Counted from the first letter of the stretch, positions 27,023 to 36,721 are shown. The stretch is 64,000 bases of DNA from an uncultured Hungatella sp. (GCA_910579515.1 CAJTUV010000003.1:62001-126000), one strand, 5' to 3'. Notes: a model not told the origin generated them from the sequence alone. Translations and numbers: made by a program.

Positions 27023-27862
27023 TCAACCTATCAAACTGCGCACATGGTTTAGACCAAGCTGGAGGCATTCAAAGGGATCTCGGGCAGCCAGCTCCTGGCC
27101 TACAGTGATCCACTGGATATCAGCTTCACAGACGGCCGGCATAAAGGAAGCAAAATCCAGCAGGCCGCCGCCTACCTCGCAGGGGGTACGGTTGGGATGG
27201 TTGATGCTTCGCGGACCGATTTCAATTTTATGGTCCCGAAAACGAAGGACATTGCTGCGCCCCTTTATCTGTCGGATGGAATCAGAGACGTCCAGACCGG
27301 CCAGAACCAGCCACAAAGTATCCAGGGTGAAATTTAAGGTCCCAGGGGAAAAACGGTCCATGAGACGGTAAAAACTATAATTTTTCCAGGCCTCGCCGGG
27401 AGCAGGGCGTTTCGACTCTTTTAGCGTTACCATGTCTGCACATGGCATGAAGTCGTGGGGCAGAACAGCATAGGAAGGAGTCAGTCCTGCTTCGCTTATC
27501 TTTTCTACCACAGGAGCAATGATGTCCATGTATTGCTCTATGGTGGCGTTACTTCGGTTGTACATACTTTTGATGGTGCCGATGCCGCATTCCTGGGCAT
27601 TGTAGCATAAGGCGTCTTCAATCATTCGTTCTGGGCAGGTCTCAACTTCTCCTAAGCTGCCACGGGTGGCGCATACGGCCAGATTCAGACTTTGAAGTCT
27701 TAAAGCGGCTTTTTGAGCGGATACCACGCTCTGGAGTCCTTCGATTTCCACGCCGTCAAAACCCATAGCTTTGATGTGCTCAAAAGTACGATAGACGTCT
27801 TGTTCAGTTTTGCAATATTCGCGCACGCTGTATAGCTGTGCCGCAATTTTCGGTTTTGTCAT
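27023..27862 (-). CDS. TIM-barrel isomerase-like protein with altered metal site
   Basis: 279-residue protein of the xylose-isomerase-like TIM barrel family (sugar phosphate isomerase/epimerase, AP endonuclease 2 fold). It opens AAQLYSVREY. Compared with its neighbour, several expected metal-site residues differ. The YHSHCHEF segment reads YAVLPHDF, the His of VLHVKD is replaced (VLRFRD), and AIEQD reads VGQEL. The Asp in FTLDTLW is kept. It may have lost or changed catalysis. It overlaps the upstream paralog by four bases (ATGA), so the two are co-translated. Confidence 0.8.
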   Translation of the reverse strand: MTKPKIAAQLYSVREYCKTEQDVYRTFEHIKAMGFDGVEIEGLQSVVSAQKAALRLQSLNLAVCATRGSLGEVETCPERMIEDALCYNAQECGIGTIKSMYNRSNATIEQYMDIIAPVVEKISEAGLTPSYAVLPHDFMPCADMVTLKESKRPAPGEAWKNYSFYRLMDRFSPGTLNFTLDTLWLVLAGLDVSDSIRQIKGRSNVLRFRDHKIEIGPRSINHPNRTPCEVGGGLLDFASFMPAVCEADIQWITVGQELAARDPFECLQLGLNHVRSLIG

Positions 27863-28683
27863 AGCTGGGCCTCCTGTACTGCGGTCTCCCGCTCATTTTC
27901 TTCAATTAGTCGGTTAAGCCAGGTCAGGGCGTCGCTCATACAGTCAAAGGGGTCCCGAGAGCAATAGTCCTGTTCAATGGCCAGATAACGGACCCCTGCC
28001 TGACGGCATGTCCTCAGGATAGGTGCGTAGTCGATGTTGCCTTCTCCCAGTGTACCGGTACCGCCGACTACATTGCCTAAAAGGTCTGTGGCCAGGGTGA
28101 AGTCTTTTACATGGAGCACATCCATGCGGCCTTTCACTTTTTCGATATATTTCAGGTGGTTCAGGCCGCCATAGCGCATCCAGAAGGTGTCCTGGATAAA
28201 AGTAAAAGCTTCAGGGTCCGTATCTTCTATCAACATATCATAGACCAAGCGGCCGCTGGGACTGCGCTGGAACTCATGGCAGTGAGAGTGATAGGCGAAT
28301 TTCATGCCGTTTTCTTTTAGCTGTGCTACTGCAGGGCGCAAATCTTCTACCAGACGGGCATAGCCGTCATAGCCAAGGTCTGTATACCGTTCCGGCGGAT
28401 TGCCCAAGCCTACCAGAGGGCAGTTCCAGGCTTTGTGTTCTTGGATAACAGCAGGCAGATCGTTAAAAATCCGATTTAATGGAGTGTGGGTAACGCAGAT
28501 ATCCAGCCCATATTCCTGACGGAGAGAGGTGATAAAGTCAGCGGGAATTTTGGGACTGATCATGGATAACTGGACGGCAGGAAATCCCATTTCCGCCAGG
28601 CGGCGAAAGCACATGGCCAGATCCTCGGGCGTTTGGGTGTATTTGCGCAAAGTGAAAATCTGCGCAGTTGGAATAAAATGCAT
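27859..28683 (-). CDS. Sugar phosphate isomerase/epimerase family protein
   Basis: 274-residue xylose-isomerase-like TIM barrel protein, start ATG 28683 after AGAAAGGAGCC. Likely metal ligands are intact: His/Glu in FAYHSHCHEFQ, Asp in FIQDTFW, His in VLHVKDFT and Glu in LAIEQDY. Members of this family isomerise or epimerise keto-sugars or inositols; the substrate cannot be read from sequence. It is the first gene of a two-gene minus-strand operon with a degenerate paralog. The neighbouring araD, FGGY kinase and glycosidases suggest a sugar role, but that is contextual. Confidence 0.84.
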   Translation of the reverse strand: MHFIPTAQIFTLRKYTQTPEDLAMCFRRLAEMGFPAVQLSMISPKIPADFITSLRQEYGLDICVTHTPLNRIFNDLPAVIQEHKAWNCPLVGLGNPPERYTDLGYDGYARLVEDLRPAVAQLKENGMKFAYHSHCHEFQRSPSGRLVYDMLIEDTDPEAFTFIQDTFWMRYGGLNHLKYIEKVKGRMDVLHVKDFTLATDLLGNVVGGTGTLGEGNIDYAPILRTCRQAGVRYLAIEQDYCSRDPFDCMSDALTWLNRLIEENERETAVQEAQL

Positions 28684-28711
28684 AGAATCGGCTCCTTTCT
28701 TTGTTTTATTA

Positions 28712-28741
28712 AGTATACTGTATTGTACAGCAGAAAGGCAA
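28712..28741 (-). promoter_or_regulatory. Possible promoter of the isomerase-like pair
   Basis: Minus strand TTGCCT (28741-28736), 18-base spacer, TATACT (28717-28712), about 29 bases before the start. The -10 is embedded in a partly palindromic AGTATACTGTATTGTACAG segment. Confidence 0.42.
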
Positions 28742-28830
28742 TGGCAGAAATTGATTTATTTTGTGAACTATGAAAGATTTAGATGTGATTACCCTTCTTC
28801 CAAGCCAAGGGAGAAGTCTGACTGTTTTCG

Positions 28831-28864
28831 GTCGGTACATACCATCGGATGTACTGGCTTTTTT
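28831..28864 (+). terminator. Orphan intrinsic terminator
   Basis: A 10-bp stem (28831-28840 with 28849-28858, two G-T pairs) closes loop ACCATCGG and is followed by six Ts. No supportable plus-strand gene precedes it. It either ends an unrecognised short RNA starting near 28740 or is a relic. The rest of 28865-29035 shows no coding frame I would support. Confidence 0.6.
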
Positions 28865-29035
28865 GTTGCCCAAACGCCGGTTGACAACTGAATGAGAAGC
28901 CAGCTTTATCATTTGGAACACTGCCATGATTGGCATGGTGGTAATGGGCAGCTTCCCTACCGCCCGCGCAGGCCAAGAGCCATATGGGCAATAACGAATA
29001 TGCAGTTCACAACGAAATTATTTAACAGTCCCCTA

Positions 29036-29064
29036 TTGAAACTATAAAAAAAACAGGGTATAAT
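29036..29064 (+). promoter_or_regulatory. Strong SigA-type promoter of the lipoprotein-glyS unit
   Basis: TTGAAA (29036-29041), 17-base spacer, TATAAT (29059-29064). Transcription would start near 29071, giving a leader of about 150 bases before the first start codon. Confidence 0.82.
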
Positions 29065-29069
29065 GTCCA

Positions 29070-29182
29070 GGTAGGCAATGAGCAGTGCGAAAGTGAGCGC
29101 CCACTGCCAAACAGAAGCGAGCCCATGAGAAAGTCTCTCACATGACACAGCAAGTATAGCGTACCACAAACGCTTCCCTACC
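29070..29182 (+). other. Structured 5' leader, possible cis-regulatory RNA
   Basis: GGTAGG (29070-29075) can pair with CCTACC (29177-29182), enclosing several hairpins. These are GCAGTG/CACTGC (about 29091-29107 region), TGAGA/TCTCA around loop AAGTC, and AGCGT (29158-29162) with ACGCT (29170-29174). The closed multi-branch shape resembles a riboswitch-like leader. I do not recognise a known class, and no T-box sequence is present although glyS lies downstream. Pairing is by inspection only. Confidence 0.45.
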
Positions 29183-29220
29183 CCTCAAGCAAACGTCAAG
29201 CAGCAAATCAGGAGGAAAAT

Positions 29221-29868
29221 ATGAAAAAGGCCAAAATCACAGCAGTCATCATAATGGCTGGCCTGTTACTATATGGCTGCAAAGGCGGCAGCAGCACATT
29301 TCCGCCAGAGCAGAGCGCCATCTATGTGAATCGAAGCGGAGAGATCTATACAGCGCTGGTAGGTACATACGATTCCAGCAAGGACTATTACGATTCAGCA
29401 GAATTTAAAGCCATGGCAGAAAAAGAGGCGGCGGACTACAATGCAGAACATCCTACCGGTCAGGACAATGGTGACAATAGTTCAAAAGCGGTCTCTCTGA
29501 CAGAGTGCTCTCTGGAAAACGGAACGGTAAAGGTGGTTTACCAATTTCTTACCGGAGACGACCTGTGCCGTTTTACAGAAGGAACCCAGGATAACTCCAA
29601 TCATGTGGAGTCTCTTGGTATTTCCACAGTGGCCGAAGGATTGGCAGATGCGAATCTGGCAGGCGGAACGTGGATCGATGTAAAGAAAAACACAACCATT
29701 GATGCAGGCGAAATTATGAAGCAGAGTAAATTGCGTCTTGTGTCGGTAAATGGCGCCGCTTCTATTCAGACAGAAGGAAAGATTTTATATTACAGCGGAA
29801 ACTTAAATCTAAAGGATGAGTTTACGGCAGAAGTCACAGATGGAAACGCATATCTGGTATTCAAATAA
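29221..29868 (+). CDS. Small lipoprotein of unknown function
   Basis: 215-residue predicted lipoprotein: MKKAK N terminus, hydrophobic core, and lipobox LLLYGC with the lipidated Cys at residue 20. The mature part starts Gly/Ser-rich and then has a soluble domain beginning [16 protein letters not shown]. Repeated features such as [15 protein letters not shown] and a beta-rich C terminus suggest a compact fold, but I recognise no family. AGGAGG lies seven bases upstream. It is preceded by a long structured leader and followed 32 bases later by glyS, with which it probably shares a transcript. Confidence 0.82.
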   Translation: MKKAKITAVIIMAGLLLYGCKGGSSTFPPEQSAIYVNRSGEIYTALVGTYDSSKDYYDSAEFKAMAEKEAADYNAEHPTGQDNGDNSSKAVSLTECSLENGTVKVVYQFLTGDDLCRFTEGTQDNSNHVESLGISTVAEGLADANLAGGTWIDVKKNTTIDAGEIMKQSKLRLVSVNGAASIQTEGKILYYSGNLNLKDEFTAEVTDGNAYLVFK

Positions 29869-29900
29869 AAAAGGAAAACAGAAAGAGGCAGGGAAAAGAC

Positions 29901-31289
29901 ATGGAAAAAACAATGGAAAAAATTGTGGCGTTGGCAAAATCCAGAGGATTTGTATATCCGGGCTCTGAAATCTACGGCGGCTTGGCAAACACCTGGGATT
30001 ATGGGAATATAGGTGTTGAGCTGAAAAACAACGTAAAAAAAGCCTGGTGGCAGAAGTTTGTTCAGGAGAGCCCATACAATGTAGGCGTGGACTGTGCGAT
30101 TTTGATGAACTCTCAGACCTGGGTGGCTTCCGGACATTTAGGAGGATTCTCCGATCCTCTGATGGACTGCAAAGCCTGTAAAGAACGTTTCCGTGCAGAC
30201 AAGCTGATTGAGGACTACATGGAAGAGAATGGGATTACTGCTGAGGAAAGCATTGACGCCTGGTCTCAGGAGCAGATGAAACAGTATATTGAGGATAACA
30301 ACATCTGCTGTCCAAGCTGCGGCAAACATGATTTTACAGATATCCGTCAGTTTAACCTGATGTTTAAGACCTTCCAGGGTGTAACAGAGGACGCCAAGAA
30401 CACCGTGTACTTGAGGCCGGAGACTGCTCAAGGTATTTTTGTAAACTTTAAGAATGTTCAGAGAACCTCAAGAAAGAAGATTCCTTTCGGCATCGGCCAA
30501 ATCGGAAAATCCTTCCGCAATGAGATCACTCCCGGAAACTTTACCTTCCGTACCAGAGAATTTGAGCAGATGGAGCTGGAGTTTTTCTGCGAACCTGGGA
30601 CAGATTTGGAATGGTTTGCATATTGGAAAGATTTTTGCATTAACTGGCTGAAATCCTTGGGAATTAAAGAGGAGGAGATGAGAGCCAGAGATCATTCTCC
30701 AGAAGAGTTGTGTTTCTATAGCAAGGCCACCACAGACATTGAATTTCTTTTCCCGTTTGGATGGGGGGAGTTGTGGGGAATCGCAGACAGAACAGACTAT
30801 GATCTTACCCAGCATCAGAATACTTCGGGCCAGGATATGAGCTACTTTGACGATGAGAAGAAGGAGCGGTACGTTCCGTATGTGATTGAACCGTCTCTTG
30901 GAGCGGACCGAGTGACTTTGGCTTTTCTGTGTGCAGCCTATGATGAAGAGGAGATCGGAGAAGGCGACGTGCGTACAGTCCTTCATTTCCATCCCGCTAT
31001 CGCTCCTGTAAAGGTAGGCGTTCTGCCTCTGTCCAAGAAGCTGAACGAGGGAGCCGAGAAGATTTATATGGAACTTAGCAAATATTTTAACTGTGAGTTC
31101 GACGACAGAGGAAATATTGGAAAACGTTACCGCAGGCAGGATGAGATTGGCACACCTTTCTGTGTGACGTATGATTTCGATTCGGAAACCGACGGGGCTG
31201 TGACAGTCCGTGACAGAGACACGATGGATCAGGTTCGTGTGCCGATTGCAGAACTGAAAAATTATTTAGAAGAGAAACTTTGTTTTTAG
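29901..31289 (+). CDS. glyS: Glycine--tRNA ligase (dimeric type)
   Basis: Class II aminoacyl-tRNA synthetase charging tRNA-Gly; the single-chain alpha2 type rather than the glyQ/glyS tetramer. The 462-residue product shows [19 protein letters not shown] at the N terminus (about residues 17-35), a Cys4 zinc insertion (CKACKERF and [10 protein letters not shown]), motif 2 around [25 protein letters not shown] (positions about 210-235) and motif 3 near [12 protein letters not shown]. It ends at a strong terminator. No glycine riboswitch or T-box is visible in its leader. Confidence 0.97.
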   Translation: MEKTMEKIVALAKSRGFVYPGSEIYGGLANTWDYGNIGVELKNNVKKAWWQKFVQESPYNVGVDCAILMNSQTWVASGHLGGFSDPLMDCKACKERFRADKLIEDYMEENGITAEESIDAWSQEQMKQYIEDNNICCPSCGKHDFTDIRQFNLMFKTFQGVTEDAKNTVYLRPETAQGIFVNFKNVQRTSRKKIPFGIGQIGKSFRNEITPGNFTFRTREFEQMELEFFCEPGTDLEWFAYWKDFCINWLKSLGIKEEEMRARDHSPEELCFYSKATTDIEFLFPFGWGELWGIADRTDYDLTQHQNTSGQDMSYFDDEKKERYVPYVIEPSLGADRVTLAFLCAAYDEEEIGEGDVRTVLHFHPAIAPVKVGVLPLSKKLNEGAEKIYMELSKYFNCEFDDRGNIGKRYRRQDEIGTPFCVTYDFDSETDGAVTVRDRDTMDQVRVPIAELKNYLEEKLCF

Positions 31290-31304
31290 ATAAAACGTGA
31301 GCAA

Positions 31305-31349
31305 AAAGCGCGCCCAGATTATGTTTTTAGGACATGAAGGGCGCGTTTT
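31305..31349 (+). terminator. Terminator after glyS
   Basis: AAAGCGCGCCC (31305-31315) pairs with GGGCGCGTTTT (31339-31349) around a 23-base loop that has an inner ATGT/ACAT pairing. The U-tract is TTTT. Confidence 0.82.
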
Positions 31350-31373
31350 CTCAATCAAAAAAGGAGAAAAAAG

Positions 31374-32066
31374 ATGCTGAAAGAATTAAAGAGGCAGGTT
31401 TATGAGGCAAATATGGAACTGCCAAAACGAGGATTGGTTACCTACACCTGGGGCAATGTCAGCGGAATTGACAGAGATGCAGGGCTGTTTGTCATTAAGC
31501 CCAGCGGAGTGGAGTATGACAGCCTAAGACCAGAGGATATGGTGGTTATGGATTTAGAAGGAAACAGGGTGGAAGGAACATTAAGACCCTCTTCTGATAC
31601 GCCGACTCATCTGGAACTTTACAAGGCTTTTGAAAAGATCGGTGGAATTGTCCATACCCACTCTGTCAGAGCCACGGCTTGGGCACAGGCAGGAAGGTCT
31701 CTGCCCTGCTATGGAACCACCCACGCAGATTATTTCTTTGGAGAGATTCCTTGTACCAGAGTTCTGACCCAACAAGAGGTGGAGGAGGCATATGAGAAGA
31801 ACACAGGGTTAGTGATTATTGAGACGTTTCAGGGGAAAAATCCAGTCCACGTTCCCGGAGTTTTGTGCAAGAATCACGGTCCTTTTTCTTGGGGAAAGGA
31901 TGCGAAAGAGGCGGTTCACAATGCTGTAGTTTTGGAGGAAGTGGCAAAAATGAATCTTTACACAGAATTGTTAAATTCTGAGGTGAAACCAGCACCACAG
32001 TATTTACAGAAGGAACATTTTTTAAGAAAACATGGTCCAAATGCTTACTATGGGCAGGGAAAATAG
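31374..32066 (+). CDS. araD: L-ribulose-5-phosphate 4-epimerase
   Basis: Zinc-dependent epimerase converting L-ribulose-5-phosphate to D-xylulose-5-phosphate, linking arabinose or ascorbate breakdown to the pentose phosphate pathway. The 230-residue product has the class II aldolase-like motifs [28 protein letters not shown], and zinc His residues in VHTHSVRA and KNHGPFSWG. Ascorbate-pathway UlaF is a close paralog and cannot be excluded. The start ATG 31374 follows AAAAAAGGAG. The next gene is an FGGY kinase, which could make its substrate. Confidence 0.92.
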   Translation: MLKELKRQVYEANMELPKRGLVTYTWGNVSGIDRDAGLFVIKPSGVEYDSLRPEDMVVMDLEGNRVEGTLRPSSDTPTHLELYKAFEKIGGIVHTHSVRATAWAQAGRSLPCYGTTHADYFFGEIPCTRVLTQQEVEEAYEKNTGLVIIETFQGKNPVHVPGVLCKNHGPFSWGKDAKEAVHNAVVLEEVAKMNLYTELLNSEVKPAPQYLQKEHFLRKHGPNAYYGQGK

Positions 32067-32095
32067 GGAATCATTGTAAGGAGGAGACATTTTAT

Positions 32096-33688
32096 ATGGA
32101 AGACAGAAGGAAATTGATAGAATCTGGAAACGGGGTATTAGGGATTGAACTGGGTTCTACTCGCATTAAGGCAGTGTTGGTGGATGAAAATCATACTCCT
32201 ATCGCTTCAGGAAGCCATCAGTGGGAGAATCGTTTGGAAAATGGAATCTGGACCTACAGCCTGGAGGATATCTGGAGCGGAGTACAGGCATGTTATCAGG
32301 ACTTATCAGGAAATGTAAAGAGACAGTATGGAGCAGAGATAAAGAGTTTGGCCGCGATTGGAGTCAGCGCCATGATGCACGGATATATGGCGTTTGATCA
32401 GGAAGATAACCTTCTGACGCCGTTTCGGACCTGGCGCAATACCATAACCGGAAAGGCAGCAAAGGAGTTAAGTAATTTGTTCCAGTTTAATATTCCTGAA
32501 AGGTGGAGTATTGCTCACCTGGACCAGGCAGTTTTAAATCAGGAGGAACATGTGCCTAAGATTACCTTTCTCACCACGCTGGCAGGTTATATTCACTGGA
32601 AGCTGACAGGCAGAAAGGTCCTGGGAGTGGGGGATGCTTCTGGCATGTTTCCAATCGATTCTGCCACAGGCAAGTATCATCAAAGAATGGCGGACAAGTT
32701 TGATGGTTTGTCCGTCACCCGTGGATGCCCATGGAAGTTAAGAGAGATTCTTCCAGAGATTTTGACAGCAGGAGAGGAAGCAGGAAGACTCACCAAAGAA
32801 GGGGCAAAGCTTCTGGATGTTTCCGGCATTTTGGAAGAGGGGATTCCCTTCTGTCCGCCGGAGGGAGACGCAGGGACTGGCATGGCCGCCACCAACAGCG
32901 TGGCAAAACGGACAGGAAACGTGTCTGCAGGCACTTCTGTGTTTGCCATGGTAGTTTTGGAAAAAGAATTATCAAGACTTTATCGGGAGATTGATATGGT
33001 AACCACTCCAGACGGCTCTTTGGTAGCCATGGTTCATGCCAATAACTGTACCTCAGATTTAAACGCCTGGGTAGGAATTTTCAGAGAATTTGCACATACG
33101 GCAGGGGTTACTATAGAAGACGACAGACTCTATGGACTTTTATATGAAAAAGCCCTGGAGGGAGATAAGGACTGTGGAGGCCTTCTGGCCTTTGGGTATC
33201 TGTCTGGAGAATCTATCACAAAGGTTGACGAGGGAAGACCGCTGTTTGTCCGCACACCAGAGTCTAAGTTTAATCTTGCGAATCTGATGCGGGTTCATCT
33301 GTACTCTGCTTTGGGAGCATTAAACCTGGGTATGAGGATACTTTTAAAAGAGGAGCAGGTGAAACTGGACAGCCTTTTAGGACACGGAGGATTGTTTAAG
33401 ACAAAGGGCGTGGGACAGAAGATTATGGCGGCAGCCATGAAGACGCCTGTTTCTGTCATGGAGACAGCAGGGGAAGGCGGTCCTTGGGGAATGGCACTTC
33501 TGGCTTCCTATATGGTGCATAGAGAAGAAGGAGAGAAACTGGAGGAGTATCTGGCCCATAAAGTGTTTGCCCAAAACAAGGGAAGCAAGATGGAGCCGGA
33601 TGCAGAGGATGTAAAAGGATTTGAGAAGTTTATGGAACGGTATCAGGCAGGGCTGGATATAGAGAAGGCGGCAGGAAGCTCGTTATAG
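32096..33688 (+). CDS. FGGY family carbohydrate kinase (ribulokinase-like)
   Basis: 530-residue ATP-dependent sugar kinase. FGGY N domain: [19 protein letters not shown] (phosphate loop, about residues 13-31) and [13 protein letters not shown] domain: [27 protein letters not shown] and the adenosine segment [12 protein letters not shown]. Its position after araD suggests L-ribulokinase or L-xylulokinase activity, but it is not the classical AraB length or motif set, so the substrate is left open. It ends at a hairpin shared with the converging GH42 gene. Confidence 0.88.
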   Translation: MEDRRKLIESGNGVLGIELGSTRIKAVLVDENHTPIASGSHQWENRLENGIWTYSLEDIWSGVQACYQDLSGNVKRQYGAEIKSLAAIGVSAMMHGYMAFDQEDNLLTPFRTWRNTITGKAAKELSNLFQFNIPERWSIAHLDQAVLNQEEHVPKITFLTTLAGYIHWKLTGRKVLGVGDASGMFPIDSATGKYHQRMADKFDGLSVTRGCPWKLREILPEILTAGEEAGRLTKEGAKLLDVSGILEEGIPFCPPEGDAGTGMAATNSVAKRTGNVSAGTSVFAMVVLEKELSRLYREIDMVTTPDGSLVAMVHANNCTSDLNAWVGIFREFAHTAGVTIEDDRLYGLLYEKALEGDKDCGGLLAFGYLSGESITKVDEGRPLFVRTPESKFNLANLMRVHLYSALGALNLGMRILLKEEQVKLDSLLGHGGLFKTKGVGQKIMAAAMKTPVSVMETAGEGGPWGMALLASYMVHREEGEKLEEYLAHKVFAQNKGSKMEPDAEDVKGFEKFMERYQAGLDIEKAAGSSL

Positions 33689-33704
33689 AACGGAAAGTTT
33701 TCCA

Positions 33705-33746
33705 TAACATGCCTAAGACCGGGATTGCGCGGCCTTGGGCATGTTA
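33705..33746. terminator. Hairpin between the convergent kinase and GH42 genes
   Basis: A 13-bp stem (33705-33717 with 33734-33746, one G-T pair) plus two further inner pairs. Neither side has a strong U-tract, so termination strength is uncertain. Confidence 0.5.
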
Positions 33747-33773
33747 CATAAAAATCGGAGAGGAAACGTGTCT

Positions 33774-36593
33774 TTAGCAGACTGCAGATTCTGCTGCCCG
33801 TTTGCCTGCTTCCTTCCCCACTTCGTTATACGCCTGTTGGAAATAGTGGAACTCGTCCTTCATAAGTCCTCGTTCCTTCATAGCGACAAAAGATTCGGAA
33901 ACCAGAGTCACGTCAGGATGCAGGTCAGGCAGCTCTTTTTGAGCTGCGCGGATTTCCTGATAGTCGATGGCAGCAGAGCCATTATACTGTCCGATTGCCA
34001 CCAAAAAGCAGTGTTCTGCGCCTTCCGATTTCATTTCCTTCCACATATGAGAAAAATACGTCTGATAATCCTTTCCAGACATCTGGTGGTCTCCGTCTGT
34101 CTCTCCCTGGCACCAGGCCATGAAAATATGACGGATCTTATAACCATGGGAGGAAAGGAATGCTTTTGCCTCCCCTAGTCTCTTTTTGGCGTCCTCAAGA
34201 TAAAGGGTATCAGGCTGCCATTCCAGGATAGAAGAACCGCCTTTGGAAGCGGAGATCCCCACAATGGGAGTCTGGGTTTTCTCAAAATAGGCATTGACAA
34301 ATGCGGCGACCATAGAACCGGTTTTCATGTTGTGGTCGTCAATTCCATTTTCTCTGTCTTCTTTTTGTCCAAAGGGTTCAGTCAGAGGGAAGAGAGAAAA
34401 GGGAGAGGATACAGCCCTGTACTCGTATCCGGCGCCACAGATAAGGTCTGGAGCCGGCTGGGGCCACAGTTCATTTACAATTCCCCGTCCTGCCATGTTG
34501 GACTGTCCCATAAACAAAAACAGGTCGATTGTCGGCGGCCTCTTTTCTTTTTTTAAAACCACAGTGTCAAAAGGTTTTATGATTTTTACACCGTTTTCTT
34601 CACCTAGCTGTCCGCAGAGGCAGACGTCAAAAGGCCAGTCTATTTCTATGGCAGTCTCTGTCCGGTTGAAGTTTTGCAAAAACAAGTACTGACCCTTTTC
34701 GTTTTCCCGAAGGGTTACTTCAATCCCATGGGGCACAAAAGCCACAGGTCGGTTAGGAAACAGTCTGGGAACAATACCAGTTATCAAATCTTTATAAAAG
34801 TCAGGCTCTGTGGCCGTGCTGACATAATACGCCTCGCCCAGTCCATAGGACTTCCAGGTAACCGCTGGCCATCCTGCATAGAAATCATCACCATAAACCA
34901 TCAGCGGTTTTGCGTCAGAAAGGCGGATCAGTTCGCAGAGAGAATGGCAGGAGTAAGAGCGGGTAAAATGAGGCGCTGTGTCTGGTACGGACTGGCCGGC
35001 AGGGATCAGATGGTTTTTTTCATGGTCATACAGGCCGTCAATCTCTGCAAAGCGCAGACCCAGCACATGGTCCAGCCCATTAGGGGTGGAGCCAAGAAAA
35101 CAACGGTCGTATTCATCCACAATGCCGGACCAGAAGGTCATAATAAGGACGCCGCCCTTTTTCACAAATTCTTCCAGTTTGTCCCAAATCCCACAGCGGA
35201 ACAGGTACTGCATAGGGGCGATAACCAGCTTGTATCCGTCAAGGGACGTTTCCATGTCGATGATATCTGTATGAATGCCAAAGCTTCGCACTGCATTGTA
35301 AAAGCCCTGAACCACCTCTTTATAGGGAAGCTTCTGATTCCTGGGCCCCTGGGCAGCGTCCATGGCCCAGCGGCTTTCCGTGTCACAGAGAAGGGCGGCC
35401 TCTTTTGGCAGGGCAGCTCCAGCCAATTCCTGAAGCTGGGATAAGGTTCGGCCTAAGGCAGAGACTTCCTGAAACACTCGGGTATCCTCTCCTCCATAGT
35501 GGTCAATCACTGCTCCATGAAATTTTTCTGAGGCTCCCCTACTCTGGCGAAGCTGGAAATAGAGAACACTGTCGCTTCCGTGGGCAATGGCCTGCAGAGA
35601 GGACAGCGCCAACATTCCGGGCTTTTTTAACTTACTGACTGGCTGCCAGTTGGTAGCGGAAGGACAGGATTCCATTAAAAGGAAGGGTCTTCCCTGAATG
35701 GAGCGCATCAGATCGTGCTGGAAACCACAGTCCAGGGCAGTCTCAATTTCCGGCTTTTTATGCCAGGCAGGATAATTGTCCCAGCTTACAACGGCCAGAT
35801 CCTGTTTGAATTTATAGTAATTCAGTCCCATAAAATCATACATGAAATTGGTGGTCACAGGTTTTTGGCTTCCTGCCTTGCAAAGCGTGTCGATTTCAAA
35901 GCGCATAAAATCCAGGGTCCTGTCTGTGACAAAACGTTTCCAGTCTAAAACCAAGGCATGAAGCTCATGCTCTCCAAGAGAGGAAGGACTTTCAATCTGG
36001 TCAAAGCTCGTATATTTGTGGCTCCAAAAGGTGGTGCACCAGCAGTCGTTGAGATGGCTGATGGTCTGGTATTTTTTCTTCAGCCACAGACGAAACTGCT
36101 TCTGGCAGAGAGGACAGTGACATTCTCCGCTGTATTCATTAGAAATATGCCAGAGAATCACTCCTGGGTGAGAACCAAACCTTCTGGCCAGTTCTGTGTT
36201 GACAGCTTTTACTTTTTCACGGTAAACCGGAGACGTAAAACAGTGGTTATGGCGGCCGCCAAACAGGGCGCGGCGGCGTTTTTCATCTACTCGCAGCACC
36301 TCGGGATATTTGTCTGCCAGCCATTTGGGGCGAGCGCCGGAAGGAGTGGCCAGAATGGTAGAAATACCGTTTTCATAGAGGCGGTTTATGATGGTTTTCA
36401 GCCATTCAAACTCATATCGGTCTTCCTCTGGCTCTAAAACGGCCCAAGAGAAAATGCCCAGGGTGACCGTGTTAATCTTTGCTTTTTTGAAATATTCCAT
36501 ATCTTTTTCCAGAATTTCCGGCTGATTCAGCCACTGCTCTGGATTATAGTCCCCGCCGTGCAGGAGGGAGGCGGTGGAAAAGGTTTGGGTCAT
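33774..36593 (-). CDS. GH42 beta-galactosidase fused to a SASA-type esterase domain
   Basis: 939-residue predicted bifunctional enzyme. ATG 36593 is used because CGAAAGGAGCC precedes it; the frame is open upstream but lacks a site. Residues about 1-680 are GH42. The N terminus reads LLHGGDYNPEQW, the acid/base Glu is about residue 153 (WHISNEYSG) followed by the zinc-type cluster CHCPLC, and the nucleophile Glu is about 308 (FLLMESCPSATNW). From about 685 a second domain begins, IDLFLFMGQSNMAGRG, with catalytic Ser about 698 and Asp/His about 913/916 (DEFHYF). That is the SASA/CE6 carbohydrate esterase pattern. No signal peptide is seen, so it likely acts on imported oligosaccharides, removing galactose and acetyl groups. 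Activities are inferred. Confidence 0.9.
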   Translation of the reverse strand: MTQTFSTASLLHGGDYNPEQWLNQPEILEKDMEYFKKAKINTVTLGIFSWAVLEPEEDRYEFEWLKTIINRLYENGISTILATPSGARPKWLADKYPEVLRVDEKRRRALFGGRHNHCFTSPVYREKVKAVNTELARRFGSHPGVILWHISNEYSGECHCPLCQKQFRLWLKKKYQTISHLNDCWCTTFWSHKYTSFDQIESPSSLGEHELHALVLDWKRFVTDRTLDFMRFEIDTLCKAGSQKPVTTNFMYDFMGLNYYKFKQDLAVVSWDNYPAWHKKPEIETALDCGFQHDLMRSIQGRPFLLMESCPSATNWQPVSKLKKPGMLALSSLQAIAHGSDSVLYFQLRQSRGASEKFHGAVIDHYGGEDTRVFQEVSALGRTLSQLQELAGAALPKEAALLCDTESRWAMDAAQGPRNQKLPYKEVVQGFYNAVRSFGIHTDIIDMETSLDGYKLVIAPMQYLFRCGIWDKLEEFVKKGGVLIMTFWSGIVDEYDRCFLGSTPNGLDHVLGLRFAEIDGLYDHEKNHLIPAGQSVPDTAPHFTRSYSCHSLCELIRLSDAKPLMVYGDDFYAGWPAVTWKSYGLGEAYYVSTATEPDFYKDLITGIVPRLFPNRPVAFVPHGIEVTLRENEKGQYLFLQNFNRTETAIEIDWPFDVCLCGQLGEENGVKIIKPFDTVVLKKEKRPPTIDLFLFMGQSNMAGRGIVNELWPQPAPDLICGAGYEYRAVSSPFSLFPLTEPFGQKEDRENGIDDHNMKTGSMVAAFVNAYFEKTQTPIVGISASKGGSSILEWQPDTLYLEDAKKRLGEAKAFLSSHGYKIRHIFMAWCQGETDGDHQMSGKDYQTYFSHMWKEMKSEGAEHCFLVAIGQYNGSAAIDYQEIRAAQKELPDLHPDVTLVSESFVAMKERGLMKDEFHYFQQAYNEVGKEAGKRAAESAVC

Positions 36594-36626
36594 GATACAG
36601 GCTCCTTTCGTATTCTTTAAAGGTGT

Positions 36627-36655
36627 ATTATACAGGAAGAGAAGGAAATAGAAAA
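36627..36655 (-). promoter_or_regulatory. Promoter of the GH42-esterase gene
   Basis: Minus strand TATAAT (36632-36627) with TTTTCT (36655-36650) 17 bases upstream. The -10 is perfect and the -35 is weak, which suits an activator-dependent sugar gene. Confidence 0.48.
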
Positions 36656-36721
36656 CCCCAAATGATTTAAAATTCTCATACGGCAACACGAAAAATACGA
36701 TAGAAATGAGGTATCATATTT

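Noticed and set aside
28529..28991. Small frames on both strands around the orphan terminator
   Set aside because: No ribosome binding site, they overlap each other and the isomerase gene start, and one crosses the terminator stem.
29065..29220. T-box or glycine riboswitch for glyS
   Set aside because: No T-box AGGGTGGNACCGCG-like sequence and no glycine-riboswitch core could be found in the leader.
33705..33746. Strong intrinsic terminator
   Set aside because: The stem is excellent but there is no U-tract on either side, so it is listed only with reduced confidence.
34674..35444. 256-codon plus-strand frame inside the GH42 gene
   Set aside because: It is antisense to a strongly supported enzyme with catalytic motifs and shows no recognisable domain.
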